Assembly: GCF_900199455.1 (NCBI RefSeq)
Contig: NZ_FZQR01000001.1
Span: 496,001-560,000, forward strand
DNA length: 64,000 nt
Direction: 5' to 3'
Origin: Mesorhizobium carmichaelinearum
GTDB lineage: Bacteria; Pseudomonadota; Alphaproteobacteria; Rhizobiales; Rhizobiaceae
A program made the translations under genes and the position numbers. The notes beneath the pieces were generated by a model that was not told where the DNA came from, did not search any database, and saw only the letters and a list, made by a program, of their open reading frames with translations. Positions within the stretch are counted from its first letter, which is position 1. The number at the start of each line of letters is the position of its first letter. Positions 11,597 to 19,552 of the stretch are shown piece after piece.

Positions 11597-12433
11597 TTAC
11601 TTGACTGCGCCGGCGGCGATGCCGGCGATGAAATGGCGCTGCAGGAGTACGAAGACGATGAGCATCGGTACGGTCAGCATCACCGCGCCCGCCATGATGC
11701 CGCCCCACGACACTTTGGTGAGGCCGATCAGCGTGCCGAGCGCCACCGGCGCCGTCATCGAGCCGGGCTGACTGTTGATCAGAAGCGGCCAGAGGTAATT
11801 GTTCCAGGAAGCCAGGAACAGGATGATGGCGAGTGCCGCCAGCATCGGCCGCGCCAGCGGCAGCGCGACGAAGAGGAAAATGCGCCATTCCTTCACGCCT
11901 TCGACGCGGGCGGCGTCGAACAAATCGTCGGGCATCATCGAAAAACTCTGACGCATGAACAGCACGCCGAGCGAATTGAACAGCGGCGGCACGATCAGCG
12001 CCACCCAGGTGTTGGCGAGCTGGAAGTCGCGCGCCACCATGATGAATTGCGGGATCAGCACCACCGCATAGGGCAGCGTGATGGTGCCGAAGATGATGCC
12101 GACGACCCCGCTCTTGCCGACGAACTGGTAGCGGGCCAGCGCCCAGCCGGCCATCGACGTCAACAGCACCGACAGGAAGGTGTAGGTCACCGCCACCGAG
12201 ACGGAGATGCCGATGGCGCCAACGAAGTTGGTGTCGCGCTGCAGATTGTTGAAATTGTCGACGAAATTACCGTGCGGCAGGAGCTCGATGCCGGGACTGA
12301 AGATGCCGTTGTCGGGCATCGTCGAGAACACCACCATCATCCACAGCGGGAACAGCCAGATCAGCGCCAGCGGGGTGAGGAAAAGATGCAGCGCAATGCT
12401 GCGTCTCAGCCTGGCCGAAGAGAGCGAGCTCAT
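11597..12433 (-). CDS. Carbohydrate ABC transporter permease (MalG type)
   Basis: This 278-residue inner-membrane protein has about six hydrophobic segments and the EAA loop ([20 protein letters not shown]) of MalG/UgpE permeases. It begins [18 protein letters not shown]. The start overlaps the stop of the MalF-type permease by 4 nt (ATGA), which indicates translational coupling. It forms the second channel subunit of this family-1 sugar importer. Confidence 0.9.
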   Translation of the reverse strand: MSSLSSARLRRSIALHLFLTPLALIWLFPLWMMVVFSTMPDNGIFSPGIELLPHGNFVDNFNNLQRDTNFVGAIGISVSVAVTYTFLSVLLTSMAGWALARYQFVGKSGVVGIIFGTITLPYAVVLIPQFIMVARDFQLANTWVALIVPPLFNSLGVLFMRQSFSMMPDDLFDAARVEGVKEWRIFLFVALPLARPMLAALAIILFLASWNNYLWPLLINSQPGSMTAPVALGTLIGLTKVSWGGIMAGAVMLTVPMLIVFVLLQRHFIAGIAAGAVK

Positions 12434-13290
12434 TGCTTTTCCCTCGTCAGCCACAGTTGCGCCAGCGTGATCGCGATCGCCAGCGCCGCCATGGTGTAGG
12501 CGACGGCCGAGGCGTAGCCGAAATTGAGCGACCGGAACCCCTGGCGGTAGAGCAGCAGGCCAAGCGTCTCGGTGCCGCCGCCCGGTCCGCCGCGCTCGGT
12601 GATCAGGAAGGGCTCGGTGAACAGCTGCATGGTGCCGATGATCGACAGCACCAGACAGAACACGATGACCGGCTTCAAGAGTGGCAAGGTAATGTAGAAG
12701 AACTGCTTGAGCTTGCTGACGCGGTCGAGCGTCGCCGCCTCGTAGACGTCCTCGGGGATGGATTGCATGCCGGCCAGAAGGATGATGGCGTTGTAGCCGG
12801 CCCAGCGCCAGGTGACCGCGATCATGATCAGCGCCATGGCCGGCGTGACATTGGAGAACCAGTCGATCTTGGGCAGCCCGATGCTGTTCAGGAGCTTGTT
12901 GACGATGCCGAAATCGAGGCTGAACATCAGCCGGAACACCGCCGAATAGGCGACCTCGCCAACGACGACGGGAGCGAAGAAGGCAAAGCGGTAGAGCCCC
13001 CTCGCCTTCAGGAGCGGCGAATTCAAAAGCACGGCCATCACCATGGCCAGCGCGATCATCACCGGCACCTGGATGACGAGGATGAGCAGTGTGTTCTTCA
13101 GCGCATTGAAAAAGGCCGGATCGCCGATCAGCCGGCCCCAGTTGAAGCCGGGCGCGAAGCGCCAGGGCACGGTGCGTGTCGCCTGGAAGGAGATGATGAA
13201 CGAAGAGATGATCGGCCACACCCAGAAGACGGAGAAGATCAGGAGATAGGGCGCCAGGAAACGATAGGCCGTGGCGTTGCGGTTGCGCAT
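12430..13290 (-). CDS. Carbohydrate ABC transporter permease (MalF type)
   Basis: This 286-residue permease begins MRNRNATAYRFLAPYLLIFS, a typical first membrane helix of MalF/UgpA proteins. It carries the EAA loop (VYEAATLDRVSKLKQFFYI) and GGPGGGTETLGLLLYRQGF near the C-terminus. The start at 13290 is set by a strong GGAGGAGG Shine-Dalgarno. It lies 288 nt downstream of the binding-protein gene, separated by a hairpin-rich stretch, and overlaps the next permease by 4 nt. Confidence 0.9.
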   Translation of the reverse strand: MRNRNATAYRFLAPYLLIFSVFWVWPIISSFIISFQATRTVPWRFAPGFNWGRLIGDPAFFNALKNTLLILVIQVPVMIALAMVMAVLLNSPLLKARGLYRFAFFAPVVVGEVAYSAVFRLMFSLDFGIVNKLLNSIGLPKIDWFSNVTPAMALIMIAVTWRWAGYNAIILLAGMQSIPEDVYEAATLDRVSKLKQFFYITLPLLKPVIVFCLVLSIIGTMQLFTEPFLITERGGPGGGTETLGLLLYRQGFRSLNFGYASAVAYTMAALAIAITLAQLWLTREKQ

Positions 13291-13424
13291 CTTCCTCCTC
13301 CTTCTTCTGCTTATAGGCTTCTGTCTGTCGACGTCGTCGTCGTGCTGATGCCCAGCAAACGCGACGCCGCGATTGTTGTCGGCAGGCCTAAAATGCCGAT
13401 CTCGGCGCCGCCCCTCATCCGCCT

Positions 13425-13562
13425 GGTCCTCCTCCGCAGTAGCTGCGGAGGAGGACCGGCACGGTAGCCCTTCGCTGTCGCTCCGGGCGTTCGTCATTCG
13501 AAGAGCCAAGCATTTGGCTCTTCGTCCGCTACGCGGACCTCTCCTCACCCCCGTGAAGGGGG
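13425..13562. repeat. Array of four hairpins between binding-protein and permease genes
   Basis: Four perfect inverted repeats lie in the 288-nt gap: a 14-bp stem at 13425-13438/13444-13457, a 9-bp stem AAGAGCCAA/TTGGCTCTT at 13501-13522, GTCCGC/GCGGAC at 13524-13538, and CCCCC/GGGGG at 13548-13562. The last has the same CTCC...GGAG character as the repeat at 30426. It resembles a REP-like mosaic. In position it follows the binding-protein gene, where hairpins often protect upstream mRNA from decay. Confidence 0.7.
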
Positions 13563-13578
13563 AGAAGGGAGCTGGCAT

Positions 13579-14847
13579 TCACTTGACCGGCAACCCGGTC
13601 GCCGCCGCGATCTGTTTTGCGGCGTCGTCGAGTGCTGCCTTGGCGTCGGGATAGCCGCCGCCCAGATATTTGGTCTGCACCGCGCGAACGATGATTTCGG
13701 CATCGCTCTGGAACTGCGTGCCACGGCTGGGGACGACCTTGGGCAAGGTGCCCAGAATGTCCTTCCATACCGCCTGGCCACCCCAGTAAGGCAGGCCTTG
13801 GCTGACGTAAGGATCATTCAGCGCCGAGACCAGCGAGGGAACGAGGCCGAACTCCTTCAGCATGGTGATCTGGCCTTCATTGGTGCCGAGCGTGTATTTC
13901 AGGTACTCGTAGGCCGCTTCCTTGTTCTTCGAGGCCGAGGTGATGGCCAGCGACGAGCCGCCGAGATTGGCGGCGCGCGGACCGTCTGATGTGAGGCTCG
14001 GCATCAGATAGACGCCCCATTTGCCGTTTTCGCCGGCCGATTCGGTGCGGATGGTGCCTTCATACCAGCCGCCATAGATCTGGGTGGCGACGGCGCCCGC
14101 CGTGTTGTTTGTGATCTTGGTGCCCCAGTCGGCGGACGAGACGATGCCGGCGTCCTTCATCTCCTTGACCTTGGTCATGGCGTCGACGCATTTGGGCTGG
14201 TTGACCGTGATCGACTGGCCGTCCTCGGCGAAATAGGCGCAGCCCTGCTCGTTGGAGATCATGCGGAAGAATTCGCTGTCGCCGTTGAAATCGGCGTTGG
14301 TCATCGAGACGCCCGGATTGGCGGCCTGGATCTTCTTGCCGGCGGCGATGAAATCGTCCCAGGTCTTGATCGATGCCGGGTCGACGCCGGCTTTCTCGTA
14401 GTAGTCGCGGCGATAGAAGGCGGCGACCGGGCCTGAATCCCAGGGCATGGCATAGGCCTTGTCGCCGACCTCGAGCTCGGTGCGTTTGAAATCGGGGAAT
14501 TTCTTCTGGTCTTCCGCCGTGTAGCCCAGCGTGTGCAGGTCGACGAAGCAGTCGGGGAACTGGCTCCAGTAATTCTCGGCCTCGCCATTCTCGATGGTGA
14601 CGATGTCGGGCAGGCCAACGCCGCCGGCGGCACAGCCGGCGATCGACTTGTCGTAGGTCGGCTGGTTGCCGAGATCCTGGACCGTGACCTTGATGTCGGG
14701 ATGCAGCTTGTTGAAGCCGGCAACCGTCGCCTTCAGCGAGGAAGCGGCGACGTTCCAGCTCCAGATGGTAATTTCGCCGGACTGCGCAAAGGCCGGGGCT
14801 GAGCCCAGGGCAAGCGCGAGCGCGGCGCAGGTCAGTGTGATGCGCAT
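13579..14847 (-). CDS. Sugar ABC transporter substrate-binding protein (family 1)
   Basis: This 422-residue secreted protein has a clear signal peptide (MRITLTCAALALALGSAPAF, cleavage after AFA). A family-1 extracellular solute-binding fold follows, with EITIWSWNVAASSLKATVAG, an acidic DADFNGDSEF region and repeated aromatic sugar-contact candidates. It is the first gene of the operon binding protein-permease-permease-ATPase-oxidoreductase, and is divergent from an AraC regulator. The ligand is a sugar or polyol by family; the sequence does not tell which. Confidence 0.88.
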   Translation of the reverse strand: MRITLTCAALALALGSAPAFAQSGEITIWSWNVAASSLKATVAGFNKLHPDIKVTVQDLGNQPTYDKSIAGCAAGGVGLPDIVTIENGEAENYWSQFPDCFVDLHTLGYTAEDQKKFPDFKRTELEVGDKAYAMPWDSGPVAAFYRRDYYEKAGVDPASIKTWDDFIAAGKKIQAANPGVSMTNADFNGDSEFFRMISNEQGCAYFAEDGQSITVNQPKCVDAMTKVKEMKDAGIVSSADWGTKITNNTAGAVATQIYGGWYEGTIRTESAGENGKWGVYLMPSLTSDGPRAANLGGSSLAITSASKNKEAAYEYLKYTLGTNEGQITMLKEFGLVPSLVSALNDPYVSQGLPYWGGQAVWKDILGTLPKVVPSRGTQFQSDAEIIVRAVQTKYLGGGYPDAKAALDDAAKQIAAATGLPVK

Positions 14848-14951
14848 TGAAATCCTCCCATTTCATTTGCTCTCTCTGCGAGCCGGGCTAGACTATGCAG
14901 CGCGGAAGGCTTGTCGCCGACAAAGGGAATACGGAATTGGCGGAAAGTAAG

Positions 14952-15827
14952 ATGCCGGAACGGCCGTTTTACCAGCCTGGCGCCAGCAGCGTGGAAGGCC
15001 TGCCGCTGCTCCTGCAGATGTTTCACACCGCTCCGCTGGTGATGCTGAAGCCGCATTGGCATGCCCAGGTGGAGGTAAATTTCATCGTCCGCGGCAGCGT
15101 GCACTACCGCATGAACGACCACGAAATTTCGCTTTCGGCCGGCGAGATGTGCTTCTTCTGGGGCGGCCTGCCGCATCAGATGGACGATCTCTCTGACGAC
15201 GCCATCTATGCCGGCGCGCATCTGCCGCTGGTGCATTTCTTCCGCCTGCATCTGCCAGCGGATGTGCGCCACCGGCTGATGACGGGTGCGACCCTGGTGA
15301 CCGGCGCCACCGATCAATCCGACAACGACAATTTCGCCCGCTGGAACCGCTATGCCCGCTCGGGCGACCCGGCCAAGGCCGAGCACGCCGTCAACGAGCT
15401 TCTGCTGCGGCTGGAGCGGGTGCGGTTCGAGCCTTACCGGCTGGTGCCCGAAACGGCGGCCGGGCAGGAAGCCGGCAGTGCCTTCGACCAGCAATCGTCG
15501 CGCAATGTCGGGCGCATGTGCGACTTCATCGCCGAGAACTTCCTCTACGACATCGATTGCATGAACATCGCGGCCGCCGCCGATATTCATCCCAAATACG
15601 CCATGAGCCTGTTCAAGAAATCGACCGGCATGACGCTCAACGAGTATGTCAACCTGTTGCGGCTGAGCTACGCGCAGGCGCTGTTGATGCATCAGGACGC
15701 AAATGTGCTGCGCGTCGCCATGGACTCCGGTTTCGGCTCACTCAGCGCCTTCAACAAATCGTTCCGCAAACTGGCCGGCATGACGCCGTCCGATTTTCGC
15801 AAGGGCGTGGCCGGAGGCGCCAGGTAG
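14952..15827 (+). CDS. AraC-family regulator of the adjacent sugar transporter
   Basis: This 291-residue regulator has an N-terminal cupin segment (HWHAQVEVNFIVRGSVHY, GEMCFFWGGLPHQ) and a C-terminal AraC-type double HTH (MNIAAAADIHPKYAMSLFKK ... VAMDSGFGSLSAFNKSFRKL). The start at ATG 14952 follows GGAAAG at good spacing, while the upstream in-frame ATG at 14895 lacks support. It is divergent from the sugar-binding-protein gene with a 104-nt shared promoter gap, so it most likely controls that operon. The cupin resembles MelR-like regulators, but the inducer is unknown. Confidence 0.85.
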   Translation: MPERPFYQPGASSVEGLPLLLQMFHTAPLVMLKPHWHAQVEVNFIVRGSVHYRMNDHEISLSAGEMCFFWGGLPHQMDDLSDDAIYAGAHLPLVHFFRLHLPADVRHRLMTGATLVTGATDQSDNDNFARWNRYARSGDPAKAEHAVNELLLRLERVRFEPYRLVPETAAGQEAGSAFDQQSSRNVGRMCDFIAENFLYDIDCMNIAAAADIHPKYAMSLFKKSTGMTLNEYVNLLRLSYAQALLMHQDANVLRVAMDSGFGSLSAFNKSFRKLAGMTPSDFRKGVAGGAR

Positions 15828-16142
15828 TGCGACAGCCAGTTGCTGCTTGCCTGTCGGCAATGCGGCATCTCGATCGTCGGCTAAGAACGGACTACGCCAA
15901 TAGCGGCGCCTATTGGTGGCGCAGATAAAGACGCTGGAGACCAAAGGACCAGCTTGCGCGCGCCATTCCGGCAATGAAGCACTGATAAAGTCAGCCTTTC
16001 CACAACCTGTCTTTTCCTGCCGGAAATCGCCACCTAGGCGCTGGACAGGCTAAATTCCCGTGCTATAACCCACGCGCTTTCAAGGGGCGCCCCACGGCGC
16101 CTTGATGAAATCCGGTTCACGCGTTTTCGTTTGCCGGAACAG
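15828..16142. other. Gene-free stretch before tRNA-Phe
   Basis: No convincing coding frame is seen in these 315 nt. The right half holds the tRNA promoter described separately and a short GGCGCC-based inverted repeat just upstream of the tRNA. Confidence 0.6.
16042..16069 (+). promoter_or_regulatory. Putative sigma-70-type promoter of tRNA-Phe
   Basis: A TGGACA -35 (16042-16047) and TATAAC -10 (16064-16069) are separated by 16 nt. They lie about 75 nt upstream of the tRNA. Both boxes are close to consensus and face the tRNA gene. Confidence 0.6.
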
Positions 16143-16218
<76 letters not shown>

Positions 16219-16312
16219 TTGCCTTACTGTCCAGAGAAACTCATACCTCCAAGCACACAGCCCTTGTCTACCTGCCCTTCAGAGGGCCACGACGTCGGCG
16301 ATACCGCCGCCT

Positions 16313-16930
16313 TTACACCGTATAACTTATGCAGGCGTAATATTGTTTTCCGTAGCTTGCGACAAGATCGGCTTTCTCAAGTCCGTTTATGATTTTTCTG
16401 GCCTCGCGCCACTGTTCTTTGGCACCAGAAAAGAAATCGCTCAACTTTTTCCCTGTGAAAGAGCCTCTAATCATGCCTTGGAACATGATGTCGGCCGCAG
16501 TCGCCATATTCATCGCGAGACTAGGATTCGTGGCTAAGTTGGGATCTGTAAGGGCCGCCATTTTGACGTAGTTGGCCTTATGCGTCAGTTGAACAAGACC
16601 CCGTCCGAGCCACGAGATACCTTGAGCGTCCGGCCGCCAATAGGGACTTGACACCCAAGGCAGCTTTCCAGCAGCAAATGCCTTATCGAGAATCTTGATG
16701 GCTTGAGCATCAGTGCTCGCAAACGTTTCCCTTACGGGTTGCATTGTTCGGCCGGTTTCGTGATGTGCGGTAGCGAACATATAGGCCAGCCAACGGTCAT
16801 CTGCTGTAGGCATCTCCTGTCCCCATTTGTCGAGAATCACAGTGATACCACTCACCTGCGAGCTCGACATTTTTCCATCAAAGAGTCCGAGTCGTGCGTG
16901 GTCAAAAAAGAATTTTCTATTGATCGTCAT
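16313..16930 (-). CDS. Phage-type GH19 (chitinase-like) endolysin
   Basis: The 205-residue product resembles glycoside hydrolase 19 lysins. FATAHHETGRTM contains the catalytic glutamate in the usual HHETG setting, and WLGRGLVQLTHKANY matches the GRGxxQLT substrate-cleft motif. Such enzymes cut peptidoglycan during phage exit. No signal peptide is seen, so release would need a holin, and none is visible nearby. ATG 16930 is preferred over 16948 because GGAGGGG lies upstream at good spacing. Its DNA looks richer in A and T than the flanking genes, consistent with transfer. It lies between tRNA-Phe and luxI and is probably a phage remnant. Confidence 0.75.
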   Translation of the reverse strand: MTINRKFFFDHARLGLFDGKMSSSQVSGITVILDKWGQEMPTADDRWLAYMFATAHHETGRTMQPVRETFASTDAQAIKILDKAFAAGKLPWVSSPYWRPDAQGISWLGRGLVQLTHKANYVKMAALTDPNLATNPSLAMNMATAADIMFQGMIRGSFTGKKLSDFFSGAKEQWREARKIINGLEKADLVASYGKQYYACISYTV

Positions 16931-17034
16931 GTCCTTGCCCCCCTCCATGGCCTGTCGCTACAGTTTCGATCTTCTGCCCTCGACGTTCTTATGGGATGCC
17001 GATTCCTGCTCTCGGCCCTGAAACAAGGGCATCG

Positions 17035-17691
17035 TCAGGCGACATCCAAGCGGGTCTCAGGCCACTGGATAAAGGGCAACTGCGTGCCGCGCCGAACCAG
17101 CAGCGAATAATCAATGCCAAGGATCTTGCGGACACTGGCCAGCGCCGCCTCATTCACATGAATGTAGGCGACGATGTACCACTCGCCGTTCTGTTCCCTA
17201 GCCATGCCCATCGGCTCCGCTCGCCACTTCAGCGCGCCGTGATGCGGCATGAAATAGGTTTCCTGGACGCCACCCACCGCGGCAAGGCCTTCGTCGAGCG
17301 CGTATTCCATCACCGCGCAACACAACTGCGTCAGTGTCCCCCGCAGCCCGGTCGAACGTTTGTCGGGAACGACGAATGTGCGTGTCCATTCGGCCCAGTC
17401 GGGACGTCTGGGCACGCCCGATTTTTCGCACATGTGAGAAAAAACCTCCGAGACCATGTGCGGCTCGCTCGTTGGGATTAGTCGAGCCGAGGTCACCACG
17501 CGACCGTCTTCGATACCGAGCAGATACGTCGCCGTATCCGTATCGAACTGGTCCAGCTCGCGACCGTCTGGACTTGGAGGGCGCCAGCGTTTTTGATGCA
17601 CGAAAAAGTCGTGCCGACGGCGCAGAAACTCGTCGAATTCGTTTTCGTAGAGATGCTTGTTCAGCGCATTGACGACATGGACTTTTATCAT
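17035..17691 (-). CDS. LuxI-family acyl-homoserine-lactone synthase
   Basis: The 218-residue protein carries the expected autoinducer-synthase residues: Arg and Phe in RRRHDFFVHQKRW, Trp at its end, the acidic pair in DQFDTDTATYLLG, Arg in TSARLIPT, and the Glu/Arg pair in EWTRTFVVP. It would make an N-acyl-homoserine lactone from acyl-ACP and S-adenosylmethionine. It lies downstream of and co-directional with the luxR-type gene. A 30-bp palindrome sits 51 bp upstream of its start, so positive autoregulation is likely. It resembles Mesorhizobium MrtI/TraI-type synthases in length, but I cannot assign a named system or acyl chain. Confidence 0.88.
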   Translation of the reverse strand: MIKVHVVNALNKHLYENEFDEFLRRRHDFFVHQKRWRPPSPDGRELDQFDTDTATYLLGIEDGRVVTSARLIPTSEPHMVSEVFSHMCEKSGVPRRPDWAEWTRTFVVPDKRSTGLRGTLTQLCCAVMEYALDEGLAAVGGVQETYFMPHHGALKWRAEPMGMAREQNGEWYIVAYIHVNEAALASVRKILGIDYSLLVRRGTQLPFIQWPETRLDVA

Positions 17692-17742
17692 TGCGCGATC
17701 CCCCGATCGATCTCGGAGGAATAGTTGCAGCCGTTCTAAAGT

Positions 17743-17772
17743 ACGTCACCTGTCCGATCGGACAGTTGACGT
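17743..17772. promoter_or_regulatory. lux-type box: near-perfect 30-bp palindrome upstream of luxI
   Basis: The 16-bp perfect core CTGTCCGATCGGACAG (17750-17765) is flanked by ACGTCA on the left and TGACGT on the right, with one mismatched pair between core and arms. Its near edge is 51 bp upstream of the luxI start, where a LuxR-type activator site is expected. Confidence 0.75.
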
Positions 17773-17774
17773 GG

Positions 17775-17878
17775 CTAAAGCGCGTCGCGTTGAGACGGAT
17801 TCATGCGACGCGCTTTAGGTCTTTGTTTTTATGCATGTCGTTCTCCCAAAACCGAGGTCACTTTTGGGCGACATGCAT
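17775..17878. repeat. Two-hairpin interspersed repeat between luxR and luxI
   Basis: The first hairpin has 14-bp arms (CTAAAGCGCGTCGC 17775-17788 / 17805-17818). The second has ATGCATGTCG (17831-17840) pairing with 17869-17878 and an inner CCCAAAA/TTTTGGG. It resembles a dispersed element I associate with Mesorhizobium genomes. Its end abuts the luxR stop codon, so it forms the 3' end of the luxR transcript and may limit readthrough into luxI. Confidence 0.65.
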
Positions 17879-18600
17879 TAAGGATGGATCAGGCGCCTGC
17901 GCACGGCTTCAACGACCGCCTGCGTGGTCGTCGCGACGCCAAAGGCCTCGCGTGCCCTTGTCGAGTGCCATTTGACCGTGCGCTCGGTCAGGCCAAGGAT
18001 CTGGGACGTTTCAGACGAGGTTTTGCCCGCCGCGGCCCATAGAAGCACTTCCTTCTCCCTATCGGTCAGCGGGCCTTCGTCGCCGTCATCGTTGTTCGAC
18101 AGGGCCTGGATCGACATGCCGGCATAGACCGCCATGGTGACCAGTTGCACCTGCTGGCGTGGCGACAGGCTGCAGCTCTTTTGCGAAGAGGCGAAGGACA
18201 GGACGGACTGCCAATGGTGGACGCTGAGCATCGGCACCGCAAAACCACTCAAGATACCAAATTCCGTCGCTTCGCCCGCAACGCGTCTAGAACCTTCCGT
18301 ATCAGACCATTTCGCTGGAACATCGGCCCAGAAAAAAGGCTTCAGCGTCTTGGCAGAGTAAATGCAAACGCCGTCGACAGCGGCATGCTCGGCCGCGACA
18401 TAGCGCTCGAACCAGCCCGCCGGCCAGCCGTTCAGTTCAACCATCGGCGCGAGCTTCTGGCCGCCGAGGGGGACGCCGCTCAGGATAAGGTGCTCGAAGC
18501 CAAGATTCCTGACAGTCTCAAGCAGGTCGCCCAGAAGCGGCCCGGTTGCCGTGTGCTTTCTGCAGCGTTCGACAAAGTCGAATACGTCTGAATCGATCAT
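17878..18600 (-). CDS. LuxR-family quorum-sensing regulator
   Basis: The 240-residue protein has an autoinducer-binding domain (about 15-160) and a C-terminal LuxR/GerE HTH (LTDREKEVLLWAAAGKTSSE ... GLTERTVKWHSTRAREAFGV). Of the usual ligand-pocket residues, Trp and Tyr are present in GWFERYVAA, Asp in AAVDGV, Trp in FFWADV and Gly in GILSGFAVPM. The Pro that normally follows the Asp is Gly here. ATG 18600 gives the standard family N-terminus; sequence upstream of it is not family-like. It should respond to the signal made by the adjacent LuxI protein and act at the 17743 palindrome. Confidence 0.87.
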   Translation of the reverse strand: MIDSDVFDFVERCRKHTATGPLLGDLLETVRNLGFEHLILSGVPLGGQKLAPMVELNGWPAGWFERYVAAEHAAVDGVCIYSAKTLKPFFWADVPAKWSDTEGSRRVAGEATEFGILSGFAVPMLSVHHWQSVLSFASSQKSCSLSPRQQVQLVTMAVYAGMSIQALSNNDDGDEGPLTDREKEVLLWAAAGKTSSETSQILGLTERTVKWHSTRAREAFGVATTTQAVVEAVRRRLIHP

Positions 18601-18951
18601 GCCAGAGACCCCCAGCCTCCACGCCGCGATGCAAGTATAAGGCAATTCAGCAATTCTTAATATCCTAATAGAGCGATCGCTGTTTTGCCAACGGGCAAGG
18701 AGGGATCGATTGGCGTTTCTTGACGAATTGCGGTGGTTGCAGCCGATCTGCCGGACCAAGATTCCCGAACGCATGCAGGCAGCGGCAAACGAGACGCTGC
18801 CGTTCATTTTCCGGACGTTTCCCGCGATGATCGGGAAGTCCGCGCAACCCGGCCGAAATCACTTTGCTCGGATAGGCCTGCATCCGGATTCGATTTGCTT
18901 GGCACCCCCTCAACCCTAGGGCAAACTTCCCTTGGGGCTGCAGGAGGTGAG
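18601..18951. other. Intergenic stretch between luxR and a phage-like gene
   Basis: These 351 nt hold the upstream region of luxR (AT-rich around 18640-18680) and end with the strong ribosome site of the next gene. A 69-codon frame at 18710 has no recognisable features and I do not call it. Confidence 0.5.
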
Positions 18952-19392
18952 ATGAGAGCACGTGCAGCGACGCTCGGGGATCTCGAGGATGTCTTCCATG
19001 GCCTGTCCAAGCGGATGTTGGACGAATACGCGGCGGCCGGCAAGGACAGCAAGATCGCCTACGACAATCTGATGATGAATTTGAAGGAAGGCCGGGCGCA
19101 CGCGCTTGTCGAAGGCGAGAAGGCCGTGGCGATCATCGCCTGGCATGAGAACAGCGATGCCGCCGATACGCTGTTTGCCGCGCAGGAGGATTTCTTCCGA
19201 GGCTCGACCGTGCGCTTCTGCAAGCGGCATATCCGCCACATCCAGGCGCTCGCCGGCAATCTTCCCATCCACTCGCGCAGCTGGCTGCAGGGGCCTGACG
19301 TCGCCAGATGGTTCGGCGTTATCGGCTATGTCGAGCGCGGCCAGGAGAATGGCGCCAATTTGTTCGAACTGCCGCCGGCTCGCGCTGCCTAG
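18952..19392 (+). CDS. Phage T7 gp13-like / GNAT-like small protein
   Basis: The 146-residue product starts MRARAATLGDLEDVFHGLSK after an excellent AGGAGGTGAG ribosome site. Its layout matches the podovirus internal virion protein A (T7 gp13) group: an N-terminal R-A-x-x-x-D motif, central strand with AVAIIAWHEN, helix FFRGSTVRFCKRHIRHIQAL, then RWFGVIGYVERGQENGANLF, which parallels the tail of gp13. The fold is probably acetyltransferase-like. No other virion genes are adjacent, so it appears to be a stray or domesticated phage gene beside the quorum-sensing pair. The assignment is from memory of family shape, hence moderate confidence. Confidence 0.5.
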   Translation: MRARAATLGDLEDVFHGLSKRMLDEYAAAGKDSKIAYDNLMMNLKEGRAHALVEGEKAVAIIAWHENSDAADTLFAAQEDFFRGSTVRFCKRHIRHIQALAGNLPIHSRSWLQGPDVARWFGVIGYVERGQENGANLFELPPARAA

Positions 19393-19489
19393 AACCGCGG
19401 GTGACCTTTTGGTCCGGCCCGGCATTTGGCTTTGAAGCTGTCGCGGAGGCGTCGAGCACGACGCCCCATCTGCGGTCTTGCGAGTCTAG

Positions 19490-19552
19490 AGTGTTTCACC
19501 GTTTCACGGAAACGGCAAACCGCTCACACTTTTCCTGGAATTGCTCTAGCGC
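19490..19552. repeat. Interspersed repeat with hairpin overlapping the 3' end of the sulfotransferase-like gene
   Basis: A CCGTTTC-acg-GAAACGG hairpin (19499-19515) is followed by a segment that on the minus strand reads GAGCAATTCCAGGAAAAGTG. I associate this wording with an abundant rhizobial dispersed repeat. It touches the stop codon of the gene to its right and could end that transcript. Confidence 0.5.

Noticed and set aside
13291..13578. Candidate small gene or CRISPR-like array between the sugar-binding protein and permease genes
   Set aside because: The repeats are different inverted repeats with no regular spacers, so this is a hairpin mosaic, not CRISPR.
15738..15974. 78-codon minus-strand frame past the AraC gene
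   Set aside because: It overlaps the 3' end of the AraC gene and has no motif. Judged to be chance.
18710..18919. Short 69-codon frame upstream of the gp13-like gene
   Set aside because: No ribosome site of note, no motifs, and it overlaps the probable luxR upstream region.
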